Under the pieces are notes generated by a model that did no database searches, was not told the origin of the DNA, and was given only the letters and a program-made list of their open reading frames with translations. Positions 1 through 8,276 of a DNA stretch of 25,910 bases are shown one piece after another. Position numbers and translations under genes: made by a program. Numbering within the stretch: position 1 is the stretch's first letter; every line of letters starts with the position of its first letter. Source of the stretch: a virus; IMG/VR virus record IMGVR_UViG_3300025806_000196, positions 1-25,910 of that record; one strand, 5' to 3'.

Positions 1-17
1 AGGTAGGGCAAAGTAAC

Positions 18-344
18 ATGAGTATAGATCAAGTAAGCGCAGCTATCGGTGAACTTAAAGCAGAAGCTACGGCATCCAAGAACCAACGTGCAGCCCTATT
101 TGATCAGGTAGGGGACATTAAAAAAATGGTGGCTGATCTAACTGTTGTTATACAGACAAACATTACTAAGGATGATATAAAGATAGCTGAAATGGAAAAA
201 GACATTAAGTCTCATGGCTCTTCTATTGGAGAGCTAAAGAAGTTTAAACAACGTATGTTGATTGGTATCGCTGCAATAGGTGGTACTGGCGGTATAGTCG
301 GTGCATTAACAACTGGATTAGCTAATAAGTTAGGGTTAGGATAA
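18..344 (+). CDS. Small coiled-coil protein with C-terminal membrane segment
   Basis: The 108-residue product has a charged, heptad-like N-terminal two thirds (about residues 1-75). A glycine/alanine/isoleucine-rich hydrophobic segment follows (about residues 80-102), after a basic stretch (KKFKQR). This coil-then-membrane layout resembles XhlA-type phage membrane proteins, but I see no diagnostic motif, so a lysis or holin-accessory role is only a guess. A purine-rich ribosome site (AGGTAGG) lies 10-15 bases before the ATG. The gene ends 5 bases before the next ATG, so it belongs to the rightward virion unit. A virion-associated membrane-contacting protein is an equally reasonable reading. 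Confidence 0.7.
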   Translation: MSIDQVSAAIGELKAEATASKNQRAALFDQVGDIKKMVADLTVVIQTNITKDDIKIAEMEKDIKSHGSSIGELKKFKQRMLIGIAAIGGTGGIVGALTTGLANKLGLG

Positions 345-349
345 AAAAC

Positions 350-901
350 ATGTGGGCAATAGTAACTAATGGATCAGTCAATGCTATCAAGCAACAGGCT
401 CAGACTATTAACGGGGTACAATACCCTAAGAATATCTTTAATCTATGGTCTAAAGAAGAGTTGAAAGCTATAGGAGTCTATAGGGTTGAAGAAGTAGGTA
501 GTCATAGTAATAGTCAAACACATAATAATATAACATCGGGACTAGTCTATAATTCTGATACAGATGTTGTAGTCCAAACTAAATCATCAACGATTAAGGA
601 TGATGCGGTTCAGATAACCAAAGATAATATGATGTCCCGTGTTAAAGTACAAGTAGCTGGGACACTTTCAGGGTCTGATTGGTATATTATCCGTGAAGCT
701 GAAGGAGGTACAGCCGCTGGTACACCCATCAAAAACTTTCGTGCAGCTGTAAGAGCTAAAGGAAATGCCCTAGAATTATTAATATTAGCCGCCACTACTT
801 TTGAGGAATTAACAGCTATGACAGACAATACTGAAGTTGATGGTGAGCTAGTTTTAGGTGTAGCCAATGATTGGCCTGAGTTAGAGGACTTTGAAAGTTG
901 A
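350..901 (+). CDS. Tail-fibre-associated / fibre-assembly-type structural protein
   Basis: The 183-residue product begins MWAIVTNGSVNAI and continues with an INGVQYPKNIFNLWS segment. This opening resembles a class of marine podovirus tail proteins in which the N-terminus names a predicted host-facing or fibre-assembly domain. The C-terminal part (about residues 105-165) has the SDWYIIREAEGGT and FRAAVRAKGN motifs, typical of the helical C-terminal part of fibre-assembly/tail-tip proteins. No enzymatic motif is visible. Its neighbours are a membrane protein upstream and a fibre-like protein downstream, which agrees with a tail role. Its stop codon overlaps the TTG start of the next gene (TTGA), indicating translational coupling. 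Confidence 0.65.
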   Translation: MWAIVTNGSVNAIKQQAQTINGVQYPKNIFNLWSKEELKAIGVYRVEEVGSHSNSQTHNNITSGLVYNSDTDVVVQTKSSTIKDDAVQITKDNMMSRVKVQVAGTLSGSDWYIIREAEGGTAAGTPIKNFRAAVRAKGNALELLILAATTFEELTAMTDNTEVDGELVLGVANDWPELEDFES

Positions 902-1263
902 GACTCCTTAAATATATATGTATAGCGTTAATACTTGCCAGCCCTGTAGGGGCTTTTGAAGCTGGAGATAAGATTAATGTCAGTATTGTGTGCCTTAAAG
1001 AAGATGCTATAATGAAATGGGTGATGGCTGACCTTAAATCTTTAGATACAGTTAAGAAAGAAATCTATAAGTCACGGGAAACTGGAGAGTGTATTTTTCT
1101 TAATCAAGTATTTAAGGCTTATATCACTCAGGTAATCATGGATTATAAAGATTATAAAGGTAACGATTCACAAGTTTTAAAGATAAAACTAAATCACCCA
1201 ATCACAGGTCAATTAAGTAATCAGAACTTCTATATTATAGGTCTGGCCCAACAAGGAATTTAA
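898..1263 (+). CDS. Secreted or periplasmic small protein with signal peptide
   Basis: The 121-residue product starts with TTG, which overlaps the upstream stop codon (TTGA). I chose this start because it gives a textbook signal peptide: MRLLKY, then a hydrophobic core, then a likely cleavage after SPVGA (about residue 19). GAGG lies about 10 bases upstream as a ribosome site. The next in-frame ATG would remove the signal. The mature part has two cysteines (about residues 32 and 64) that could form a disulfide, and otherwise mixed charged and beta-prone sequence. I do not recognise the family. Export of a small protein from inside a virion operon suggests a role at the host envelope, for example superinfection interference or lysis support, but this is inference. 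Confidence 0.65.
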   Translation: MRLLKYICIALILASPVGAFEAGDKINVSIVCLKEDAIMKWVMADLKSLDTVKKEIYKSRETGECIFLNQVFKAYITQVIMDYKDYKGNDSQVLKIKLNHPITGQLSNQNFYIIGLAQQGI

Positions 1264-1266
1264 AAG

Positions 1267-2157
1267 ATGGCATCTACATATACTACAAACTTAAGGTTTG
1301 AAAAACAAGGAGATGGAGAGAACCCAAACTCATGGGGGACTAAGATTAATGCTGTCACAGACCTTGTTGACGAGGCCCTGACAGCCTACACCACCATTAC
1401 AGTTTCCAGCGTTGATGTTACCCTGACCAGTAACAATGGATCAGCTGATCAGTCTAGATCAGCCTTCATTGAAGTTGTTGGAACCTTAACAGAATCGGTT
1501 GATCTAATTATTCCTGCAGCTAAAAAGGGATATGTAGTCTTTAATAACGCCACAGTCTCAGCCGGTACATCTATTACTATAAAAACTGCAGCTGGAACAG
1601 GTGCCAATATAGCTTCAAGTGCTATTCAGATGGTTATCTGTGACTCAGTGTCTGTCCACTCATTGAATGCTACAGGTTTTGGACTTGGTACAGCTTCTGC
1701 CCTTAACATTGGTACGTCCATTAACGAGTTAGTCCCTGTAAGTTTGGCTGATGTTAGGTATGTGACTACTTCAGCGGCTCAAACAGTGACAGGTGCTAAG
1801 GTATTCACCTCAGTTATGGCTATTACGGGGGCACCAGTGTTCTCACCAAAGGTTTCACTGACAGATGCAGCCTCTATAGCCTTAGACTTGGGGACAGGTA
1901 CACAGTTTCATGTCAGACTTGGCGGTAATAGAACTTTAGCGGCCCCAACTAATGCTAGAGAAGGACAGACAGGTCATATATATTTATATCAAGATGGTAC
2001 AGGATCACGTACTCTAGCCTACAACACTAATTGGAAGTTTGCTTCAGGGACTGCCCCAACCTTAACAACCTCAATCAATAGTACAGATATTCTGGTCTAC
2101 AGTGTCAGAACATCCACAGCTATTGATGGTTTTATAGTAAATGACCTTAAAAGATAG
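1267..2157 (+). CDS. Tail fibre / receptor-contact-like protein
   Basis: The 296-residue product opens with MASTYTTNLRFEKQGDGENP followed by SWGTKINAVTDLVDEAL. This matches the N-terminal attachment region of many marine-phage tail fibre proteins (a W-G-x-K/x-x-N-x core followed by a helix). The rest is rich in T, S, G, A and V with alternating hydrophobic residues, as expected for a beta-structured fibre shaft. A C-terminal beta domain (about residues 200-296, GTQFHVRLGGNRTLAAP) resembles the terminal domain of fibre proteins. No enzymatic or lyase motif was seen. It starts 4 bases after the previous stop and is followed by the nozzle-type protein, so it probably sits on the tail. Receptor specificity cannot be read from the sequence. 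Confidence 0.7.
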   Translation: MASTYTTNLRFEKQGDGENPNSWGTKINAVTDLVDEALTAYTTITVSSVDVTLTSNNGSADQSRSAFIEVVGTLTESVDLIIPAAKKGYVVFNNATVSAGTSITIKTAAGTGANIASSAIQMVICDSVSVHSLNATGFGLGTASALNIGTSINELVPVSLADVRYVTTSAAQTVTGAKVFTSVMAITGAPVFSPKVSLTDAASIALDLGTGTQFHVRLGGNRTLAAPTNAREGQTGHIYLYQDGTGSRTLAYNTNWKFASGTAPTLTTSINSTDILVYSVRTSTAIDGFIVNDLKR

Positions 2158-2165
2158 GGGCTTAA

Positions 2166-3995
2166 ATGTCATCAACAGACTCAACATTCTTCAAACTTAA
2201 CTTTAAGCCGGGGTTCCATAGGGAGTCTACCCGTTATGCTGAAGAAGGTAAATGGTTTGACGGTGATCACGTTAGATTCAGGGAAGGTAAGCCTGAGAAT
2301 ATTCGTGGTTACGCTAAGAAACATAATACCCAGTATATAGGTACTGCCAGAGATTTATTAACTTGGTCCGGTAATGATACACAGAAGTATATAAGCTGGG
2401 CTACGGAACATCTATGGTACTTCCTACATAAGGATATCCAGTATGATATAACTCCTGTTGTATCCACAGCTGTCCTAACCTCTGCATTATCCACAGCCTC
2501 AGGCTCTACAAAGATAACTGTATCTGCGGCTGGACATAACAGGTCCGTTGGTGACTATGTATACTTCACATCCACTGCTGCTATAGGTGGGGGTTTAATT
2601 AATCTTTCAAGTGATGTTACAATATATGGTGTATTATCAGTAGTCAATGCTAACATATTTACAGTATCAAGCCCTGTAACTGCAGGGGCTACAGAGACTT
2701 CTGTTGGCGGTACAGGTACAGCCCATTTCCTATTGGAGACTGGTATTTCAGTGGCTACACCGGGGCTTGGTTTTGGAGCTGGAGTATTTCAAGCTGGTAC
2801 ATCAGCTACAGGTACAAGAGCATGGAATCAAGAAGCATCATCATCCGATATTACCTTTGCATTGACCCAATGGAGTATGGATAACTGGGGTGAAGACGTT
2901 GTAGCCTGCCGTAGAGGGTCAAAGATATTCTACTTAGATATTAATGCTTCAGTAACACCTGAAAGGGCCATTATAATTCCTAATTCTCCAGCCGAGAACA
3001 ACCATATCTTGGTAAGTCCCAATGATAGACACCTAATATCCTTTGGATGTACAGGTTTTGCCAGTGCCTACTCACCCTTAAGGGTTAGATGGTCAGATAC
3101 TGAGGACTATAATAACTGGACACCATCAGTTTCCAGTACGTCAGGTGAAGTAGACCTTATCAATGGTACAGAGATTGTCACAGCTGTTCGATCAAGGAAC
3201 CAGATTAACATCCTGACTGATCAATCCCTCTATGGAATGACCTTTGTGGGTGGTAATGATGTCTTTTCCTTTAGACAATTAGGTACAAACTGTGGTGCTA
3301 TTGGGGCACATGCAGCCGTAGACTATGATGGAACCCCTATGTGGATGTCCCAAAATAACTTCTACATGTTTGATGGTCAAGTTAAAAACCTAAGGGCTAC
3401 TATTAGGAGACACTTATTTGATAGCTTTAACACAGCTCAAGGAGACAAAGTATATGCCGGTGTAAACTCTGAGTTTAAGGAAGTCATCTGGCTATTCCCA
3501 TCGTCTGCAGGTACTGAGTGTGACTCCTACGCTATATATAATCCTGAAGAGAACACATGGGTTTATGGTACATCTAAATGGACTACCTTTAAAGATCGTA
3601 CAGTCTATGATAACACTATAACTACAGGCTCTGATGGTTACCTCTATGACAATGAGCCTGATAATACCTATACTGGGGACAACCTAGCTATACCGTCCTT
3701 TGTAGAATCGGCTGACCTAGACTTGGAAGATGGTTTAGATATTATGTTTATGGATAAAATCATACCTGACTTTACGATCAATGATGGAACACTACAGTTT
3801 ACCTTATCTACTAAGAAATACCCTAATGGTCCACTGACTACTAAAGGCCCCTATAGTATTACTGCCAATACTCAGAAGATTGATATGAGGGCCAGAGGCA
3901 GACAAGCCAGAGTTAGGGTCTCGTCAGCCGCCACAGGTATTGGTTGGAAGTGGGGAGCAGTAAGGGCTGGGGCACAGAAGGATGGTAAGAACTAA
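2166..3995 (+). CDS. Tail nozzle / packaged-DNA stabilisation protein (P22 gp10 / T7 gp12-like)
   Basis: The 609-residue product starts with the pattern FKLNFKPGFHRESTRYAEEG followed by WFDGDHVRFREGKPENIRGY, which is the N-terminal signature of the large nozzle or stabilisation proteins of marine podoviruses. Further family-like blocks are visible: FSFRQLGTNCGAIGAHA with DGTPMWMSQNNFYMFDG (about residues 360-405), then a repeated aromatic-rich beta pattern that fits a beta-propeller platform. In P22 and T7 this class closes the portal channel and links it to the tail. Which of the two it matches best cannot be settled by eye. The stop overlaps the next ATG (TAATG), so the next gene is translationally coupled. 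Confidence 0.75.
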   Translation: MSSTDSTFFKLNFKPGFHRESTRYAEEGKWFDGDHVRFREGKPENIRGYAKKHNTQYIGTARDLLTWSGNDTQKYISWATEHLWYFLHKDIQYDITPVVSTAVLTSALSTASGSTKITVSAAGHNRSVGDYVYFTSTAAIGGGLINLSSDVTIYGVLSVVNANIFTVSSPVTAGATETSVGGTGTAHFLLETGISVATPGLGFGAGVFQAGTSATGTRAWNQEASSSDITFALTQWSMDNWGEDVVACRRGSKIFYLDINASVTPERAIIIPNSPAENNHILVSPNDRHLISFGCTGFASAYSPLRVRWSDTEDYNNWTPSVSSTSGEVDLINGTEIVTAVRSRNQINILTDQSLYGMTFVGGNDVFSFRQLGTNCGAIGAHAAVDYDGTPMWMSQNNFYMFDGQVKNLRATIRRHLFDSFNTAQGDKVYAGVNSEFKEVIWLFPSSAGTECDSYAIYNPEENTWVYGTSKWTTFKDRTVYDNTITTGSDGYLYDNEPDNTYTGDNLAIPSFVESADLDLEDGLDIMFMDKIIPDFTINDGTLQFTLSTKKYPNGPLTTKGPYSITANTQKIDMRARGRQARVRVSSAATGIGWKWGAVRAGAQKDGKN

Positions 3996-4264
3996 TGGCT
4001 ATATATCCAGAGCTACCACAGTATAAAGACTATACAGATGAAGACCTGAGGGATATGTATAGGCTATTACAAACCTATGCTTCACAATTATCATTGGAAC
4101 TGGACACAAGAGATGCTATATATAATCAGAAGGTGGCAGAGAGGGTCTATACAGCCGTGACAGTTACAGACATTGGCAGTCCTAAGGCTGGAGCTATAGC
4201 ATACTTTACAGTATCTGCAAAATTTAAAGGGTTTAACGGTACAGCATGGGTGGATTTAAGTTAA
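3995..4264 (+). CDS. Small phage structural protein, unknown role
   Basis: The 89-residue product has a helical, acidic N-terminal half (residues 1-45, YKDYTDEDLRDMYRLLQTYA) and a beta-rich C-terminal half ending GFNGTAWVDLS. The ending resembles the short sugar-binding-like or fibre-cap endings of phage virion proteins (F-x-G-T-x-W). It overlaps the nozzle gene by one base at its start and the following gene by one base at its end (TAATG on both sides). This argues for co-translation with tail proteins. I do not recognise a named family. A head-tail or nozzle accessory protein is the likeliest role. Confidence 0.65.
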   Translation: MAIYPELPQYKDYTDEDLRDMYRLLQTYASQLSLELDTRDAIYNQKVAERVYTAVTVTDIGSPKAGAIAYFTVSAKFKGFNGTAWVDLS

Positions 4265-4491
4265 TGGATATAGATACTAAGCAAGCCTACTTTGATATGA
4301 TAGTCAACAGTACCTACATAGAGAACTTAAACTCTGGAATGGTACTTGAGCCTACAGGAAAACCTCAACAGGCCCTAAACTTTAATTTAGGTCAGGTCAA
4401 CTCTAATACATATGCTGACAATACATTAGCTCAGAGTAACCCTATGAATTATAATCAGGGTATGAAGCAACAGATGAAGGGTAATAAATAA
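4264..4491 (+). CDS. Small hypothetical virion-operon protein
   Basis: Starting from the ATG that overlaps the previous stop (TAATG at 4262-4266), the product is about 75 residues. An in-frame ATG at 4246 would add six residues but lies inside the previous gene, so I prefer the coupled start. The sequence is polar, rich in N, Q, M and Y, with no membrane segment, cysteine pair or catalytic motif. The C-terminal part is low-complexity (NPMNYNQGMKQQMKGNK). It lies between the nozzle accessory and the glycine-rich protein in the rightward unit. I do not recognise it; a small virion component is possible. Confidence 0.55.
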   Translation: MDIDTKQAYFDMIVNSTYIENLNSGMVLEPTGKPQQALNFNLGQVNSNTYADNTLAQSNPMNYNQGMKQQMKGNK

Positions 4492-4492
4492 G

Positions 4493-5992
4493 ATGGCTAA
4501 TATGATCAACTCTAAGGCACCACTCAGCGGCCTAGCTAAGCTGATGGCTATGAAGGGCCGTAAAGGGGATACTAAACTTGCCCATATTAACCCTATGGAA
4601 GCTAAGATGTTGGAAGCTATGGGCGGGGCAGGTACTACTAATCCTTCTACTGGTTTACCTGAGTATTGGGGGGCTGGTGAAGGTTCTGGTACATCTTCAG
4701 ATAACTCAGGTCCTTCTTCAGATAGCTTTGGTGGGGGATTTGGTGATGATGGAAACTATGGTCAAGCAGCTGCAGCACAACAAGCTTTATCTTCCCAAGC
4801 AGCTAATACTGCAGCTACACAGGCTCCTGCTATTGGGGCTTCAGTTGATGATGGTAATACTTTTGGAGGTATCACATCTAACTTCGGTGGGCATGGTGGA
4901 ATATTTGATTTCAGTCCTACCAATGGTTCAAACAGAGGTTCAACAACCAACTTCGGTAAGAGTATAGAACAGGGTGGCGGTACAGCGGATGACTCAGGAG
5001 TCTGGTCTGGACTTACTTCATTTGCTGGAGGCTTGTTAGGCTTAATGGTAGGTGGCCCTTTAGGGGCTATGTTAGGTGCTGGTGTAGGTAATAAACTAGG
5101 TGGTGGGTCAACAGGAAGCTCAGTAGTCGCAGGTCTAGGTAGTATAAACCCATTGGCTGGCTTAGCAGTTGGAGGGATTAACAAAGCAGGTAGGCCTAAA
5201 GATGATCCCGATACACCAGAGGATGAGTCGTTACGTGATTGGTCCTCTGCAGAGCTAAGTAAGACAGTCACAGAAGCTCCTAAGTCTGCTTTTGATGCTA
5301 TAACTACATCTAAACCTAGTCGAGAGAGTATCATCAATGATGCATATGATAAAGCAGTTGCTGGTGGAGCTAACCCCGGTACACCTAGTCGTGAGTCAGG
5401 AGGCCCTGCCCTTTTTGGTGGTACGGCTTTTACACCTGAACAGAATGAGTCAGCCTTTGGAGACTCAGGAGGTTCCACAGAACCTAAAAGACAGAGAAGA
5501 TATATACAGCAACGTGACCAAGCAGATAATACTGCAGCTACACCTGAAGAAGTACTCCGTTTGAAGCAAGTATCAAATCCAGACTATATCTATACACCGG
5601 GAGCTATGAGAACCTATGCAGAGCGTGGTGGTCCTTCACACTTTAAGATGGTACAGGCTAACACAGGTGGAGGTTTATCAGACCTTTATAATATGAATGA
5701 AGGCGGTACATTCTCTGGCATGGTTAAAGGACCTGATGGTGGTGATGGTATGTCCGATGACGTAGCCTTTGATATTAAGGATGATGGTCAGGGTGGTCCA
5801 GACAAGGCTCTCCTAAGTAAAGATGAATATGTAATTGATGCACATAGCATGTCCCTATTGGGTAATGGTAGCTCTGATGCTGGGGCTGATCAGATGGATA
5901 AGTTTATTAAAGACTTGAGAAAGTCTGGATTTGGTACAACTAAACAACCTAAACAGTTGGATGGCGCTGAAGAACTTAGTAAACTACTCTAA
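4493..5992 (+). CDS. Glycine-rich virion protein with glycine zipper and conserved C-terminal domain
   Basis: The 499-residue product is low-complexity (G, S, A, D, N) over most of its length. About residues 175-207 form a hydrophobic glycine-zipper stretch (FAGGLLGLMVGGPLGAMLGA), typical of proteins that insert into or line a membrane channel. The C-terminal 70 residues are different: GDGMSDDVAFDI, then LSKDEYVIDAHSMSLLGNGS and SDAGADQMDKFI. This block recurs in marine podovirus virion proteins, where its function is unknown. It sits directly before the gp13-like and ejection-protein genes (TAATG overlap downstream). An ejected or internal membrane-interacting protein is therefore a reasonable inference. 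An antisense frame through the gene is only a shadow of its composition. Confidence 0.65.
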   Translation: MANMINSKAPLSGLAKLMAMKGRKGDTKLAHINPMEAKMLEAMGGAGTTNPSTGLPEYWGAGEGSGTSSDNSGPSSDSFGGGFGDDGNYGQAAAAQQALSSQAANTAATQAPAIGASVDDGNTFGGITSNFGGHGGIFDFSPTNGSNRGSTTNFGKSIEQGGGTADDSGVWSGLTSFAGGLLGLMVGGPLGAMLGAGVGNKLGGGSTGSSVVAGLGSINPLAGLAVGGINKAGRPKDDPDTPEDESLRDWSSAELSKTVTEAPKSAFDAITTSKPSRESIINDAYDKAVAGGANPGTPSRESGGPALFGGTAFTPEQNESAFGDSGGSTEPKRQRRYIQQRDQADNTAATPEEVLRLKQVSNPDYIYTPGAMRTYAERGGPSHFKMVQANTGGGLSDLYNMNEGGTFSGMVKGPDGGDGMSDDVAFDIKDDGQGGPDKALLSKDEYVIDAHSMSLLGNGSSDAGADQMDKFIKDLRKSGFGTTKQPKQLDGAEELSKLL

Positions 5993-6414
5993 TGGAATTA
6001 GATTATAATAAGGTAGCTTTAAAAGACTTATCTCTTGTATGGCCTGAAGCGTCTAAGTTGATTGACAAGTCATTGAAACATTCGCAGGGACAGATGAACC
6101 TTGATGATATACTTGACATGTTATCCAAAGACTACTTAAGTCTGTTCATTGGATACTCTAAAGAAGGTATCGACATTGCATTCACTACTCAGGTAATTAT
6201 CTACCCAACGTATAAAGCATTGAGGATCATCCACTTAGGCACAACGGATGGGCTAGACTATGAAGCTATGGAAGTTATAGTAGATATGATAGCCGATTCG
6301 TATGATTGTAAAAGGATTGAGTTGTATGGTAGAAAGGGCTGGGAAAAAGCCCTAGTGGATTTCAACTACTATTATGCAGGAACTATTTTAATGAAAGACC
6401 TAAAGGAGATATAG
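5992..6414 (+). CDS. GNAT-fold-like internal core protein (T7 gp13-type position)
   Basis: The 140-residue product has the mixed alpha/beta profile of a GNAT acetyltransferase fold: an N-terminal helix pair, a strand-rich middle (LSLFIGYSKEGIDIAF and ALRIIHLGTTDG), and a C-terminal GRKGWEKALVDFNYYYAG segment that corresponds to the last GNAT helix and strand. The acetyl-CoA pyrophosphate loop (Q/R-x-x-G-x-G/A) is not visible, so it may be a structural derivative rather than an active enzyme. In T7-like phages a protein of this size, gp13, is encoded just before the ejection proteins and is needed for virion assembly. It overlaps the previous stop by one base (TAATG). Confidence 0.65.
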   Translation: MELDYNKVALKDLSLVWPEASKLIDKSLKHSQGQMNLDDILDMLSKDYLSLFIGYSKEGIDIAFTTQVIIYPTYKALRIIHLGTTDGLDYEAMEVIVDMIADSYDCKRIELYGRKGWEKALVDFNYYYAGTILMKDLKEI

Positions 6415-6415
6415 A

Positions 6416-8242
6416 ATGTCATTTGGCGGAAGCAGTGAACCAAAAAGAACAGTACAGACAACTCAACAGGCCCAGACCTTCCCAGAAGAGTTGAAGCCAT
6501 ACATCAGTGACATCCTCTCCAGAGGCCAGACACGTATGCAGGATCGTGAAGCTGAAGGGTTTCAACCATATGTAGGACCTAGACTGGCAGAGTTTACACC
6601 GGAAATGCTACAGGCCAGACAAGGTCTGACAGGTCTTGTAAATCAAGGACTATCCAGTGATGCTGGCCTATCAAGTGCCCTCCCTTATTTTAGTAAGGCT
6701 CAAACATTGGCTGATCGTGCTTCACAGGAATTTGATGCTGATACAGCTAACCAGTATATGTCCCCCTATATGCAGTCTGTTGTTGACATTGAAAAAAGGG
6801 AAGCTGAGAGAGTCGGGGATGTACAGGCTCAACAGATCGCTGATGCAGCTGTCAAGTCCGGTGGGTTTGGTGGATCAAGGCAAGCCATTCGTGAAGCTGA
6901 ACAGGCCCGTAATGAGAATCAGCTACAGGCAGATATCCAGACTAGGGGAACACAGGCTGCATATGAGAGTGGCTTAGCTGCATTTCAAGGGCAGAAGGCC
7001 AGAGATGCTGGTCTAGCCTCGCAGCTTCAGAGTATGGGATCACAGGCTTACAATCAGGCAGTGACAGAACAGGGACAACTAGCTAAGATAGGTGAGCAAG
7101 GACAGGCGCAGGGACAGCGTAGTCTTGACTTAGAGTATCAGAAGTTCCTAGATGAAAGGACTGCCCCTGACAGGGCCTTACAGGACTACTCAGGACTGGT
7201 TCGTGGCTACTACATGGCTCCAGATACAGGGTCTACATCAGTTACACAGAAACCGGCTGCATCTTTAGGGACACAGTTGATGGGAGCCGCCGCTACAGGT
7301 GCTGGACTATTTAATGCTTTTAAGAAAGAAGGAGGCTTAGTAGGTCTGGCAAATGGTGGGACTGTAGGTCTTCAAACTGGTGGACAGACAAGTGACATTG
7401 GCCCTATAGCAAGGGGAGATTCACAGTATGGCACCGGTGCTGAAAATATAAAAGCTGCTAAAGTAAAAATAGTAAAGGAAGCTGAAGCTACAGGCACTGA
7501 TCCAAGACCAGCCTTAGCTGCATTAAATAAAGCATTGGCTGACAATACAGCTAAGCGACAACAACTTGCAATGCAGAATGAGAAAGACATTAAACGTGAT
7601 AAGTGGTTAGAGTTAGCCAAGTTCGGTACAAATGTTATGAAGGCTGGAGATTCAGGTGAAGGCATCCTAAGTGCAGTTGGTTCGGCAGGAGCTGACAGCA
7701 TTGAAGGACTACAGGATATTAATAAAGGCGAGAGAGACTTTGCTGCTAGGCAAGCTTCAGCTGAAATGAGTGATCTAGGTATGCAGGCTAAACTTGAGTC
7801 TGCCCAGTTTGAAGCTGACAGGGATTATAAGTTAAAACTTGCAGAACTTCAAGCAGATATAGCTGCAGCTGGTGGGTTTGATGAAGCAAATGTACCTAAG
7901 GAAGGTGAATTAGATTCTATGGTTGTCAATATTGGTGGAGCTTACTTACAGAAAAATCCTAAGTTGCGTGATAAAGCTTCTGCTATTGTTTTATCAGTGA
8001 TGGAGGATTTAAATAGTGGTAACCTTGCGTATGCCAGAGCTACCGGTATTAGAACAGCCATTAAAAAGGAAATACGTAGAAGGATGGTTGAAGCTGGTAT
8101 AGATGCTAATTCGTCTGGTGCTGGTAGTAGAGACCCGAATAATAAAGGAAAGAAAACCTCACAAGCTAATCCAGCATTTGTCGGTAATAAGTTAAAGAGT
8201 CTTCAGGCAGCTAAATCAAAACAAAAAACACCGTCAAACTAA
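6416..8242 (+). CDS. Internal virion / ejection protein
   Basis: The 608-residue product contains strongly patterned helical repeats. About residues 110-200 read YMSPYMQSVVDIEKREAERV, then GGFGGSRQAIREAEQARNEN, a signature of internal virion proteins in marine podoviruses. A glycine/alanine hydrophobic stretch (about residues 282-315, LMGAAATGAGLF then GGLVGLANGG) could insert in a membrane during DNA ejection. The C-terminal half is charged and coiled-coil-like and ends in a basic tail. The ribosome site AAGGAG lies 8 bases before the ATG, and the gene begins one base after the previous stop. It probably works with the 1178-aa protein downstream to build the channel across the host envelope. 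The exact T7 counterpart (gp14 or gp15) is uncertain. Confidence 0.7.
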   Translation: MSFGGSSEPKRTVQTTQQAQTFPEELKPYISDILSRGQTRMQDREAEGFQPYVGPRLAEFTPEMLQARQGLTGLVNQGLSSDAGLSSALPYFSKAQTLADRASQEFDADTANQYMSPYMQSVVDIEKREAERVGDVQAQQIADAAVKSGGFGGSRQAIREAEQARNENQLQADIQTRGTQAAYESGLAAFQGQKARDAGLASQLQSMGSQAYNQAVTEQGQLAKIGEQGQAQGQRSLDLEYQKFLDERTAPDRALQDYSGLVRGYYMAPDTGSTSVTQKPAASLGTQLMGAAATGAGLFNAFKKEGGLVGLANGGTVGLQTGGQTSDIGPIARGDSQYGTGAENIKAAKVKIVKEAEATGTDPRPALAALNKALADNTAKRQQLAMQNEKDIKRDKWLELAKFGTNVMKAGDSGEGILSAVGSAGADSIEGLQDINKGERDFAARQASAEMSDLGMQAKLESAQFEADRDYKLKLAELQADIAAAGGFDEANVPKEGELDSMVVNIGGAYLQKNPKLRDKASAIVLSVMEDLNSGNLAYARATGIRTAIKKEIRRRMVEAGIDANSSGAGSRDPNNKGKKTSQANPAFVGNKLKSLQAAKSKQKTPSN

Positions 8243-8276
8243 CTTGATAAATAACTAGAAGTAAATAGGAAACTAA

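Noticed and set aside
4762-5478. 238-codon open frame on the - strand inside the glycine-rich virion gene
   Set aside because: It is proline- and alanine-rich in the way expected from the antisense of GGT/GCT-rich codons, has no ribosome site or recognisable motif, and lies wholly inside a well-supported + gene.
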